A stretch of DNA of 64,000 bases from Nostoc parmelioides FACHB-3921 (lineage in GTDB: Bacteria; Cyanobacteriota; Cyanobacteriia; Cyanobacteriales; Nostocaceae): the NCBI RefSeq assembly GCF_014696625.1, contig NZ_JACJQL010000009.1, positions 1 to 64,000 on the forward strand. Direction: 5' to 3'. Shown here one piece after another: positions 53,327 to 61,587 of the stretch; the stretch's first letter is position 1, and each line of letters opens with the position of its first letter. Under the pieces are notes generated by a model that worked only from the letters and a program-made list of their open reading frames with translations, was not told where the DNA came from and made no database searches. Both the position numbers and the translations under genes were made by a program.

Positions 53327-55456
53327 ATGCGTACTCAGTTTATTGCCAGATGGGGAACTCAACTTATCGTTTCTAGTTTGACTATCACCACAGGGATGCT
53401 GTGGGAAAATTCCAGCATTATAGCCACGGAAGTTCTAGAAATATCCCAGTTTCCACAAGAGGAAGGTTCCGCCAAAGACTTACAACCAGTTGCAGAAGTA
53501 AGATCTCAAGATACAACAGAAACCGAACCCGACATTGAACTGACAGTTATTGACAAACTCCTCAATGAACCTGTGTTTTCACCCTTTCGACGGGAAGGAA
53601 CAGTCAAAGATTCCACCCGTCCGGTGTATGTCATTACCGGCGAAGAAATGGAAGCGCAAGGTGCAAGAACTGTCAGAGAAGCACTGCGATTTCTTCCTGG
53701 TATTTTAGGTGACGGTACAGTTGGGACAGAAGTAAACGCTTTAAGCGGGCAATTTATTCGCGGTTCTAATACTGGTCAAGTCTTAATCTTATTGGATGGT
53801 AGACCAATTAATAATTTAGGTGGTGGTGGTTTCGATTTATCAGAATTTACCACTAATAATATTGAAAGAGTTGAAGTCTTACCCGGAGGTGGTTCAACTC
53901 TTTATGGTTCAGATGCAATAGGTGGGGTAATTAACATTGTTACTCGTCGTCCTACAGAGCAAATTACCACAGAAACCAAAGTTAATTTCGGTTCCTATGG
54001 ACTTAACCAACAAAGCATTCAGAATAGTGGAAAATCAGGTGATATTGCTTGGGTAGTTGGTTACAACCGGACTCAAGCACAAAATAATTATCGCTTTACT
54101 ATTCCCGAAGCTAACTTTGAGGGAACAAGAAGAAATAATGACGCACTCTTTAATAACTTTAACGTTAAACTAGAGGCAAATTTAGGTAAACGGAACACCT
54201 TAACCCTATCCACCCTATATTTAGGTAAAGAACAGGGAGTACCTGGAGGTGTACCCATTCCTTTACCCCAATTTGGACAGGGATTTTTTAACTCTCTCAC
54301 CGATAATAATCGCAAATACACAGACCAAGTTCTTACTGATTTAACCTGGAACTCCAAATTAGGAAGCGGTGATGATTCACTGTTAACAGCGAGAGTTTAC
54401 GCTGATTTTCTCAACACTCGTTTTGATAATCGTAGTGGTGCAATTACATCTCAAAACCGCTTTGATACTAAACAAGATTCCTACGGGATTCAAACCACAC
54501 ATAGCTGGAAATTTGCCAAAAATCAGACTTTAGTTTATGGCTTTGACTATCGCAATACCAATGTACGCAACACCACATTTAGGTATAGTACAAATATCAC
54601 CACAGAAAATTATGATGATGCTATAGGTCAAGGGGCAATTTTTGGCAGATATGAAATTAACTTTTCTCCTAGCTTTAGTATGAATTTAGGAGTGCGGCAA
54701 GATTTTAGTAGTTTGGTAAATGGCTCATTTACATCACCATCTATAGGGGCAAAATTTGCAGTTTCAGATTCAACTACACTCCGCACTAACTATATCAGAA
54801 ACTTCCGCGCGCCTACTATAGTCAATTTATTTAATAATAATCCTACTAATATCGGGAATCCTGATCTCAAACCAGAGAAGGGAGATAGTTTTGATGTGGG
54901 AATTGACCAAAGATTGGGCAATATTGGCTTGCTGAGGTTAACATTTTTTAGCAACAGAGTTTCTGATACAATCGCCTTTACAAGACTCACACCTCCTATA
55001 AATGGGAATACGGGAACTTATGAAAATATTGGGTTGGTACAAACTACGGGAATTGAAGCTTCGTTAAATTTACAATTGGCGAGGAATGTCTATGCTTTTG
55101 TTAATTATACGGCGAATGATCCGCGTATTTTAAGAAGTGCTAATCCGGCGGAGGTTGATAAGGAGTTAAGGTTTGCAGGTGCAGATAAATTAAATTTGGG
55201 TGTGTCTTATGAAAATCCTCAAGGTTGGTATTTGGGGGTGTTGATGAACTCCTTAAATGGGTATCCCACTAATAATATTAATACGGAGTTTCTTTCGGGG
55301 TATACTACTTTTGATTTCAAGCTGCGTGTACCGATTAGTGATAGTTTGGTTTTAACTGGGAGTTTGGATAATATGTTCGATCAGCGTTATCAGTTGTTCC
55401 CTGGTTATCCTGATGGGGGGAGGGTTTTTCAGGTTGGTTTGAGTTCTCGATTTTAA
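53327..55456 (+). CDS. btuB: TonB-dependent outer membrane receptor (BtuB-like)
   Basis: 709 residues. Energy-dependent uptake of a large ligand across the outer membrane. After a signal peptide (about 1-33) comes a plug domain: RPVYVITGEEMEAQGARTVREAL, GQFIRGSNTGQVLILLDGRP and ERVEVLPGGGSTLYGSDAIGGVINIVT are hallmarks. The rest is a 22-stranded barrel ending in FQVGLSSRF with the terminal aromatic. Riboswitch, ABC transporter and ferredoxin-like partners make a cobalamin (or related corrinoid/metal chelate) ligand likely. A Fur/Zur-like box precedes it. The N-terminal acidic spacer (about 45-75) may include a TonB box, not identified with certainty. Confidence 0.85.
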   Translation: MRTQFIARWGTQLIVSSLTITTGMLWENSSIIATEVLEISQFPQEEGSAKDLQPVAEVRSQDTTETEPDIELTVIDKLLNEPVFSPFRREGTVKDSTRPVYVITGEEMEAQGARTVREALRFLPGILGDGTVGTEVNALSGQFIRGSNTGQVLILLDGRPINNLGGGGFDLSEFTTNNIERVEVLPGGGSTLYGSDAIGGVINIVTRRPTEQITTETKVNFGSYGLNQQSIQNSGKSGDIAWVVGYNRTQAQNNYRFTIPEANFEGTRRNNDALFNNFNVKLEANLGKRNTLTLSTLYLGKEQGVPGGVPIPLPQFGQGFFNSLTDNNRKYTDQVLTDLTWNSKLGSGDDSLLTARVYADFLNTRFDNRSGAITSQNRFDTKQDSYGIQTTHSWKFAKNQTLVYGFDYRNTNVRNTTFRYSTNITTENYDDAIGQGAIFGRYEINFSPSFSMNLGVRQDFSSLVNGSFTSPSIGAKFAVSDSTTLRTNYIRNFRAPTIVNLFNNNPTNIGNPDLKPEKGDSFDVGIDQRLGNIGLLRLTFFSNRVSDTIAFTRLTPPINGNTGTYENIGLVQTTGIEASLNLQLARNVYAFVNYTANDPRILRSANPAEVDKELRFAGADKLNLGVSYENPQGWYLGVLMNSLNGYPTNNINTEFLSGYTTFDFKLRVPISDSLVLTGSLDNMFDQRYQLFPGYPDGGRVFQVGLSSRF

Positions 55457-55529
55457 TAAGAAATAGCTCACGCATACCGCTAAAGCGGAACCTAAAGGGT
55501 AGGCGCAAAGGCGCAAAGGAGGATTAAGA

Positions 55530-56402
55530 ATGGCTGAGTTTAATTGTTGGGTGACACCAGTTAATGAGGTGGTTAAAGAAGATTTAGCTACGGGGGGGTT
55601 TGTTGAGTATGAATATTTTGATTGTGGGAGTGATGTTTTAGCATCGTTAGTTTATACTTTGTTTGAACAAAATTGGCAGCAGGTGGGAATTGCTCATATT
55701 GTTCAAGGTAGTGTTTTAGAGTTGGAATTTAATGTACCACCAAAGCTTTGTATTCTCTATGACGGATATTTGACAGTAGCGGCTGAGGGTTGGCATTTAC
55801 ATTTATGTATTGATACTAATTTTGGTGGGCCTTTGTGCAGAACTCCTGTGGAAGTGAGAAAGCAACGTTTAGTTTCTCGTGCGGCTTTTTATCGGCGGTT
55901 TAATACAGAAGGAAATCCTAGAAGTTGGGGTATTCAGTTTTGGAATGGTGCGAATGAACAATTGATGACGATTTTATTGCCTAATCCTTTGGTAGATGGA
56001 GAAAATTTATTACCGGAGGGTAAACCAAATCTAGATAAGTTAGCTCTTTATCAAGATTTGCGAGATATTTATGTATTAGGTAAAAAACCCATACCCTTTA
56101 GCAAAAATCCTCTCAAACATTCCTATATTTCAGTTTGTACCTCTACACGCTGTCTACCTTCCCGTAAATGGCAACCTACATTTGATGCTTTAAAATCAGC
56201 AGTAGAAGAAGCAGGTTTAGACATCGAAGTTAGAACATCCGGCTGTTTAGAAGTATGTCAACTCGGCCCAGTAGTTTTTTATTCTAATGATAGAACTTGG
56301 TACACTCGCGTTAACCCCAACGTTGCCGAAAATATCGTCAACGAACATTTGGTGAACGGTAACAAAGTTATTGAACATTGCTATCCACCACAGTCTGTTT
56401 AA
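55530..56402 (+). CDS. Protein with C-terminal thioredoxin-like [2Fe-2S] ferredoxin domain
   Basis: 290 residues. The C-terminal about 90 residues (from about 195) read YISVCTSTRCLPSRKWQPTF then AVEEAGLDIEVRTSGCLEVC and QLGPVVFYSNDRTWYTRVNP: the four cysteines C-x4-C ... C-x3-C fit a thioredoxin-like [2Fe-2S] ferredoxin. The first about 190 residues form a separate domain of unknown function with WHLHLCIDTNFGGPLCRTP and FNTEGNPRSWGIQFWNG; such a fusion is often seen next to cobalamin uptake genes in cyanobacteria. An electron-transfer role near corrinoid reduction is inference. 73 bases after the receptor. Confidence 0.82.
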   Translation: MAEFNCWVTPVNEVVKEDLATGGFVEYEYFDCGSDVLASLVYTLFEQNWQQVGIAHIVQGSVLELEFNVPPKLCILYDGYLTVAAEGWHLHLCIDTNFGGPLCRTPVEVRKQRLVSRAAFYRRFNTEGNPRSWGIQFWNGANEQLMTILLPNPLVDGENLLPEGKPNLDKLALYQDLRDIYVLGKKPIPFSKNPLKHSYISVCTSTRCLPSRKWQPTFDALKSAVEEAGLDIEVRTSGCLEVCQLGPVVFYSNDRTWYTRVNPNVAENIVNEHLVNGNKVIEHCYPPQSV

Positions 56403-56473
56403 ATTATAACTATAGTTAAAAATCTTCATCTAATTCGCTTGCGTTGCTTGGTTTCTGACAACTAACTTATAGC

Positions 56474-56738
56474 TCATGCGTCGCTTTGTGTTGCTGTAAT
56501 ATTTTCATCTAAAACCGCATAACGCAAATTTTCCCAATATTTTGGTGTTACTTCCTGAGTATGCGAGTTAATACCTTGAAGTAACAGCATTTCTAACTTT
56601 GCTTGCGCCTTACGTTTTTTGTCTTGCTGCATCAAGTCTAGAAAATACTCGCCGATGCTGTTGTAAGTAAGTACCTGCCATTAATTGTGCCTCGACATAA
56701 ACGCGCATCTCATCAGGGATATCAATATTGATATTCAT
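56474..56738 (-). pseudogene. Frameshifted ParD-like antitoxin
   Basis: The minus-strand frame starts MNINIDIPDEMRVYVEAQLM and AGTY, then is interrupted and resumes in another frame as NSIGEYFLDLMQQDKKRKAQ, KLEMLLLQGINSHTQEVTP and KYWENLRYAVLDENI, the layout of ParD/ribbon-helix-helix antitoxins. The break coincides with a tandem ttac/ttac (plus strand gtaagtaa near 56663-56672), a 4-base duplication. No ParE toxin gene is beside it. It lies between two plus-strand genes of the uptake locus. Confidence 0.75.
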
Positions 56739-56869
56739 TAGCTTTTAACGATAACTACATCTATTATTTTAGCGTGCAAGCCTTCATTCAACCTACAAAT
56801 GAACATTTGGTGAAAAGGAATAAATTTATTGAACACCACTAACCACCGATAGACCAAAAATTAGATAAT

Positions 56870-58087
56870 ATGAATTTAGTAAAATTGCCTCATTCTAAAA
56901 TAATTTTTTTATGCCAGTTTTTTCTGATTGCGACTTTAGTAATCGCCTGCAATAGTACAGTAATTAATACACCTACAAATACCAATAATAACGCCTGTAT
57001 TCAAAACTATAACCCCAACCAAGATTACTTCCCCAATAAAATCAAAATCACCCATGCCAGAGGTTTGGCGGTAGAGTATCACAAACATTACAAAGTAATT
57101 ACCATCAAAAACCCTTGGCAAAATGCTAAAACTCAGTTTCAATATGTTTTAGTCCAATGCGGAACTCCCACACCCCAAGGATTTAAGCAGGCACAAGTAA
57201 TTACAGTTCCCATTAACTCTATAGTTTCTTTATCAACTACACATTTACCCCATTTAGCTAAATTAGGTGTAGTTGATAAATTAATTGGAGTGAGTAATAT
57301 TAAACAAGTCAATACACCTGAAGTAGTTGAGAGAATTAAAGCGGCAAATATTACCCAAATCGGCAATAATTCCAATGTAGATATTGAAAAATTATTAGAA
57401 TTAAATCCCGACTTAGTAACAACCTTCGGCACAGGTAATTCCCAAGCTGATAGTTATAGCAAACTCACAGAGGCTGGGTTAAAGGTGGGGATAAATGCTG
57501 AATATATGGAAGATACGCCACTGGGGAGAAGTGAATGGTTAAAATTTACGGCTTTGTTTTTCAATCAAGAAGCCAAAGCAGAAAAGATATTTAATGAAAT
57601 TGCGAATAAATATACACAAATAGCCGCAAAAGCTCAATCTGTGAAAAACCGTCCAAGTGTATTTGTAGGTTTTAACTTTAAAGGTACTTGGTTTATGCCG
57701 GCTGGTAATAGTTATGTTGCTAAATATCTCGCTGATGCTGGAGGAAATTATCTTTGGAGTGATGATAAATCTACTGGTAGTTTACCACTTTCTTTTGAAG
57801 TGGTTTTAGAACGTGCGTCTAATGCTGATTATTGGTTGAATTTTAGCCAAGCTTGGCAAAGTGTCAAGGATTTAATCTCAGAAGATAATCGCTATGCTGA
57901 TTTTCAAGCGGTGAAAACAGGCAATCTTTATAATAACAATGGGCGTGTGAATGCGAATGGTGGTAATGATTACTGGGAAGGGGGAATTAGTAACCCTGAT
58001 ATTGTGCTTGCAGATTTAATTAAAATCCTGCATCCTGAAATATTACCGAAGCATCAATTGTTTTATTATCGTAAATTTAGCAAATAA
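56870..58087 (+). CDS. btuF: ABC transporter substrate-binding lipoprotein (BtuF/FecB-like)
   Basis: 405 residues. Lipobox VIAC with the modified Cys27 shows membrane anchoring in the periplasm. Two lobes typical of the TroA/PeriBP-III fold joined by a long helix: SLSTTHLPHLAKLGVVDKLI, NITQIGNNSNVDIEKLLELN and PDLVTTFGTGNSQADSYSKL; later MEDTPLGRSEWLKFTALFFN. An extra stretch (about 30-110) precedes the first lobe. Stop overlaps the start of the permease gene (taatg). With the riboswitch, ligand is probably cobalamin or a related chelate. Confidence 0.82.
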   Translation: MNLVKLPHSKIIFLCQFFLIATLVIACNSTVINTPTNTNNNACIQNYNPNQDYFPNKIKITHARGLAVEYHKHYKVITIKNPWQNAKTQFQYVLVQCGTPTPQGFKQAQVITVPINSIVSLSTTHLPHLAKLGVVDKLIGVSNIKQVNTPEVVERIKAANITQIGNNSNVDIEKLLELNPDLVTTFGTGNSQADSYSKLTEAGLKVGINAEYMEDTPLGRSEWLKFTALFFNQEAKAEKIFNEIANKYTQIAAKAQSVKNRPSVFVGFNFKGTWFMPAGNSYVAKYLADAGGNYLWSDDKSTGSLPLSFEVVLERASNADYWLNFSQAWQSVKDLISEDNRYADFQAVKTGNLYNNNGRVNANGGNDYWEGGISNPDIVLADLIKILHPEILPKHQLFYYRKFSK

Positions 58088-59172
58088 TGTTACTTAAATA
58101 TTTGCCGTCTAACCTATTAATACTCTTTAAATCTACTTCTATCAGAACTTTAGTATTTTTGCTGTTAATTATCGGGTTTATTGTTGCATTTTTGCTGGAT
58201 TTGGCTTTAGGTTCTGTCTCGATTCCGATTCAGGAAGTTATCAGTATTTTACTGGGACAAGAACCTGAAAAAGCGACTTGGGCAAATATTATTCTGAAAT
58301 TTAGACTTCCGAAAGCGTTGACTGCAACTTTAGCGGGTGCGGCTTTGGGTGTGAGTGGTTTGCAAATGCAAACTCTGTTTAAAAATCCCTTGGCGGGGCC
58401 TTTTGTGTTAGGAATTAGTTCTGGTGCGAGTTTGGGTGTAGCTTTGGTGGTGTTAACTGCAAATGTGGCGACACCGACTTTATTAAATGATTTGGGAATT
58501 ATTACTGATTTTGGGTTGGTGATAGCTGCTAGCCTTGGTGCGGCTGCGGTTTTGGGTTTAATGTTAGTGGTGGCGCGTCGAGTACAAGAGACGATGACGC
58601 TGCTAATTTTAGGTTTATTGTTTGGTTACGCTACGAGTGCAATTGTGAGTATTTTGTTGCAATTTAGTTCTAAAGAACGAATTCAAAGTTATATTATGTG
58701 GACTTTTGGTAGCTTCGCTGGGGTGACTTGGAAACAGTTAATTGTGTTGATTCCGGTGATAGTTTGCAGTTTATTGGTGGCGGTGTTGCAATCGAAATCT
58801 TTAAATGCGCTGTTGTTGGGGGAAGCTTACGCGCGGAGTTTGGGTTTAACTGTGGAGAAAGCTAGGTTTTCTATTATTAGTAGTGCTTCTATTTTAGCAG
58901 GTGGAATTACGGCTTTTTGCGGGCCGATCGCATTTTTGGGTGTGGCTATTCCTCATCTGTGTCGCAGTCTGTTTATGACTTCTGATCATCGGATTTTAAT
59001 CCCTGGGGTGATGATTATGGGGGGAATATTAGCTTTGGTGGCTGATTTATTTTCCCAAATGGCGGTGAGTCAGATGGTTTTACCTTTAAATGCGATTACG
59101 GCTTTGATTGGAACTCCTGTTGTCACTTGGGTAATTCTGCGGCGTAATTCCCAAAAATCTTTCCCGTCATGA
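58087..59172 (+). CDS. btuC: FecCD/BtuC family ABC permease
   Basis: 361 residues with about ten membrane helices. Family signatures: LRLPKALTATLAGAALGVSG-like segment (RLPKALTATLAGAALGVSGL), MQTLFKNPLAGPFVLGISSG, ASLGVALVV, and the later GPIAFLGVAIPHLCRSLFM, typical of vitamin B12 and siderophore importers. Coupling helix region GLTVEKARF is present. Start ATG at 58087 overlaps the btuF-like stop; its own stop overlaps the ATPase start by 4 bases (atga). Confidence 0.9.
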   Translation: MLLKYLPSNLLILFKSTSIRTLVFLLLIIGFIVAFLLDLALGSVSIPIQEVISILLGQEPEKATWANIILKFRLPKALTATLAGAALGVSGLQMQTLFKNPLAGPFVLGISSGASLGVALVVLTANVATPTLLNDLGIITDFGLVIAASLGAAAVLGLMLVVARRVQETMTLLILGLLFGYATSAIVSILLQFSSKERIQSYIMWTFGSFAGVTWKQLIVLIPVIVCSLLVAVLQSKSLNALLLGEAYARSLGLTVEKARFSIISSASILAGGITAFCGPIAFLGVAIPHLCRSLFMTSDHRILIPGVMIMGGILALVADLFSQMAVSQMVLPLNAITALIGTPVVTWVILRRNSQKSFPS

Positions 59173-60182
59173 GTAATCCAATTTTAACAACTCAAAATTT
59201 GACTATCGGTTATCAAACATCCAGCAAAAATGTACGGTGTGTGGCGAGGGATATTTCCGTATGTCTGGAAGCTGGGGAATTGGTGTGTTTACTTGGCCCG
59301 AATGGTGCGGGTAAGTCTACATTACTGCGATCGCTTGCCGGAATGCAATCACCTATTGCGGGTGAGGTGCGGCTTTTGGGTGATGATATCTATAAGTTAG
59401 CACCGTCGGATTTAGCCAAGCGGTTGAGTTTGGTGTTGACGGAAAGGGTGGATGTGGGTATGTTATCAGCCTATACTCTGGTGAGTTTGGGACGACATCC
59501 TTATACTGACTGGTGGGGAAAATTAACGCCGGAAGATGAAGCGATTATACATTGGGCGATAAAATCTGTAGGTGCGTTACATTTAGCTGCGCGTCAAGTT
59601 AGGGAATTGAGTGATGGTGAACGTCAAAAAATTATGATTGCGCGTGCTTTGGCGCAGTCGCCGATGGTGATGTTATTGGATGAACCCACTGCATTTTTAG
59701 ATTTACCACGACGGGTGGAAATTATGCAATTGTTGCGTCAGTTAGCAAGGGAAACTCAGCAAGCAATTTTACTTTCTACTCACGATTTAGATTTAGCTTT
59801 GCGGCTGGCTGACCAAGTTTGGTTATTAACATCTGAGGGCATTTTACAGGTTGGTGCGCCGGAAGATTTGGTGTTAAGTGGTGCTTTTGCTAATACTTTC
59901 CGCAGTGAAGGTGTGGAATTTGATATATTTTCTGGTGAGTTTAATTTACATACACCAGTCAGGGGAGAAGTTCATATTGTCGAGGATGGTATTGCTTCGA
60001 TGTGGACTATTCGGGCTTTAAAACGTGCAGGATTTCAAGTTATTAAAAGTAAAAATGACTTATCAATTTTAATAGAACTAATATCGAATCAAAAACAATT
60101 ATTGTGGAAAATTACTAACAGCCGGAGTGTAAATATTTATAATTCACTGTACGATGTAATTAAATATTTAAATTTATTATAG
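59169..60182 (+). CDS. btuD: ABC transporter ATPase (BtuD/FepC-like) with C-terminal extension
   Basis: 337 residues. Walker A GPNGAGKST (43-51), Q-loop region, signature LSDGERQK, Walker B VMLLDEPTAFLDLP and the H-loop LLSTHDLD are all present. Family ATPases are usually about 250-260 residues; here an additional about 80 residues (GEFNLHTPVRGEVHIVEDGI ... VIKSKNDLSILIELI) follow the nucleotide-binding domain and look like a small alpha/beta domain of unknown role. The start codon overlaps the permease stop. Last gene of the uptake operon. Confidence 0.9.
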   Translation: MSNPILTTQNLTIGYQTSSKNVRCVARDISVCLEAGELVCLLGPNGAGKSTLLRSLAGMQSPIAGEVRLLGDDIYKLAPSDLAKRLSLVLTERVDVGMLSAYTLVSLGRHPYTDWWGKLTPEDEAIIHWAIKSVGALHLAARQVRELSDGERQKIMIARALAQSPMVMLLDEPTAFLDLPRRVEIMQLLRQLARETQQAILLSTHDLDLALRLADQVWLLTSEGILQVGAPEDLVLSGAFANTFRSEGVEFDIFSGEFNLHTPVRGEVHIVEDGIASMWTIRALKRAGFQVIKSKNDLSILIELISNQKQLLWKITNSRSVNIYNSLYDVIKYLNLL

Positions 60183-60339
60183 CGATCGCTGCTATGGGAA
60201 TCCGGTTTGATTTCTGAAAACGGCTGCGCGGGTTCTCCTTACGGGGAGATAAACGGTGCAAATCGAGAGACGCTGTGTAAGACCATTATCTGGTTTAGTC
60301 CCGAATATTCCTGTGATATACCCAACGTGCTAAAAACCA

Positions 60340-61287
60340 TTACAATCGTTCACTCATCCCGACATTTCCTTGTAAACCACCCGTGTGAATCATTAAGATG
60401 CGATGACCTATGGTCGGTCGGAGACCATCGCCTTTTGTAAAATATCTTTGCTTTAACAAGTCCATGACACCGTAAAACATTTTCGCGGTATACACGTAAT
60501 CAAGGGGTACGCCATAGCTTTGGGTAAACTGGTGGCTGAAGAGTATGAGGTCATCTTTCACCTTGGCATAACCGCCAAAATGGTAATCGCAAACTAATTC
60601 CCAAGATGCAGGAGAACTAGATGAAATGGGCAACCCCGCCGCGACATAATTATTCATAAACTGAGTAATTTCCTCTGCTAGAAAACCCCCATTTTTTAAG
60701 ACAGGAAAACCGATCACGCGTTGCTTCGGTTCCAGTGACAAAGCAATACCTGCTAAGGTAGTAGCTGTACCACAAGCTACACACACAATATCAAATACTT
60801 GTGTTGTCGCACTTATTATTTCTAAACAACCGCGCACACCATTCAAATTACTACCACCTTCAGGAATGATAAATACCTCACCAAAGCGTTTCCTTAAGTC
60901 TGCGTGTAATGTGGTGCTGTTTCGTTGTCCATAGGTTTCCCTGTTCACATAGACAAGCTGCATGCCTTGTTGCGTTGCAAAACTTAGCGTGGGATTTAAG
61001 GGTAAGGTTTCTTCCCCACGAATTACACCAATAGTCTGGAATCCTAAAAGATTACCTGCTGCGGCGGTAGCAAAGATGTGATTAGAATATGCACCACCAA
61101 AGGTGAGTAATTTTGTATAACCTTTCTCCTTAGCTTCTAAGAGATTGTATTTCAGCTTGTACCATTTGTTACCGTTTACCCACGGGTGCATTAAATCAAG
61201 GCGTAATACATTAATTTCTACGCCAGCGTTATTAGCAATCTCACTATTGATTTTTTGTACTGGAGGAGGAACAAAGGTCAATGACAT
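60340..61287 (-). CDS. D-cysteine desulfhydrase / ACC deaminase family PLP enzyme
   Basis: 315 residues, fold-type II PLP enzyme. The PLP lysine lies in WVNGNKWYKLKYNLLEAKEKG; LTFGGAYSNHIFATAAAGNL binds substrate and VACGTATTLAGIAL binds the PLP phosphate. Members convert D-cysteine to pyruvate, sulfide and ammonia, or 1-aminocyclopropane-1-carboxylate to 2-oxobutyrate; the sequence does not decide, and D-cysteine desulfhydrase is commoner in non-plant-associated bacteria. Full length. Start ATG at 61287. Divergent from the flavodiiron gene. Confidence 0.88.
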   Translation of the reverse strand: MSLTFVPPPVQKINSEIANNAGVEINVLRLDLMHPWVNGNKWYKLKYNLLEAKEKGYTKLLTFGGAYSNHIFATAAAGNLLGFQTIGVIRGEETLPLNPTLSFATQQGMQLVYVNRETYGQRNSTTLHADLRKRFGEVFIIPEGGSNLNGVRGCLEIISATTQVFDIVCVACGTATTLAGIALSLEPKQRVIGFPVLKNGGFLAEEITQFMNNYVAAGLPISSSSPASWELVCDYHFGGYAKVKDDLILFSHQFTQSYGVPLDYVYTAKMFYGVMDLLKQRYFTKGDGLRPTIGHRILMIHTGGLQGNVGMSERL

Positions 61288-61309
61288 CGATGAATTCTAG
61301 GGAGAGTGA

Positions 61310-61422
61310 TAAGGTATTGTGCTTTTAAGTTGCATAATCCATCGTAAGGTTTGTTGACTGTTTACCGTTCACAGTTAACAGCCCTTGTTAGTAGTTATGC
61401 AATTTAGGCGCGCATTAGCTTA
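61310..61422. repeat. Dispersed element, copy 3
   Basis: 113 bp with ends taaggta and tagctta. Core ttgttgactgtttaccgttc and acagttaacagccc plus outer words gcttttaagttgcataatcc and gtagttatgcaatttaggcg match copies at 25798 and (inverted) 7277. The core is shorter and less symmetric than in the other copies. It lies in the 300-bp spacer between the divergent PLP enzyme and flavodiiron genes. Confidence 0.75.
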
Positions 61423-61587
61423 TCAATGATTAACATTGATTATTTTCAATGCTAATGCAATTTCAGTGAATAATAAATTTTACTAATAAATAGCTTCAGA
61501 AATTGGCATTTTACCAAATAGGATTCTCAGTTCAATATAAGAAGAAGAATATTTAACACTTAATCATAATTTCTTGGGAGAAAACCT

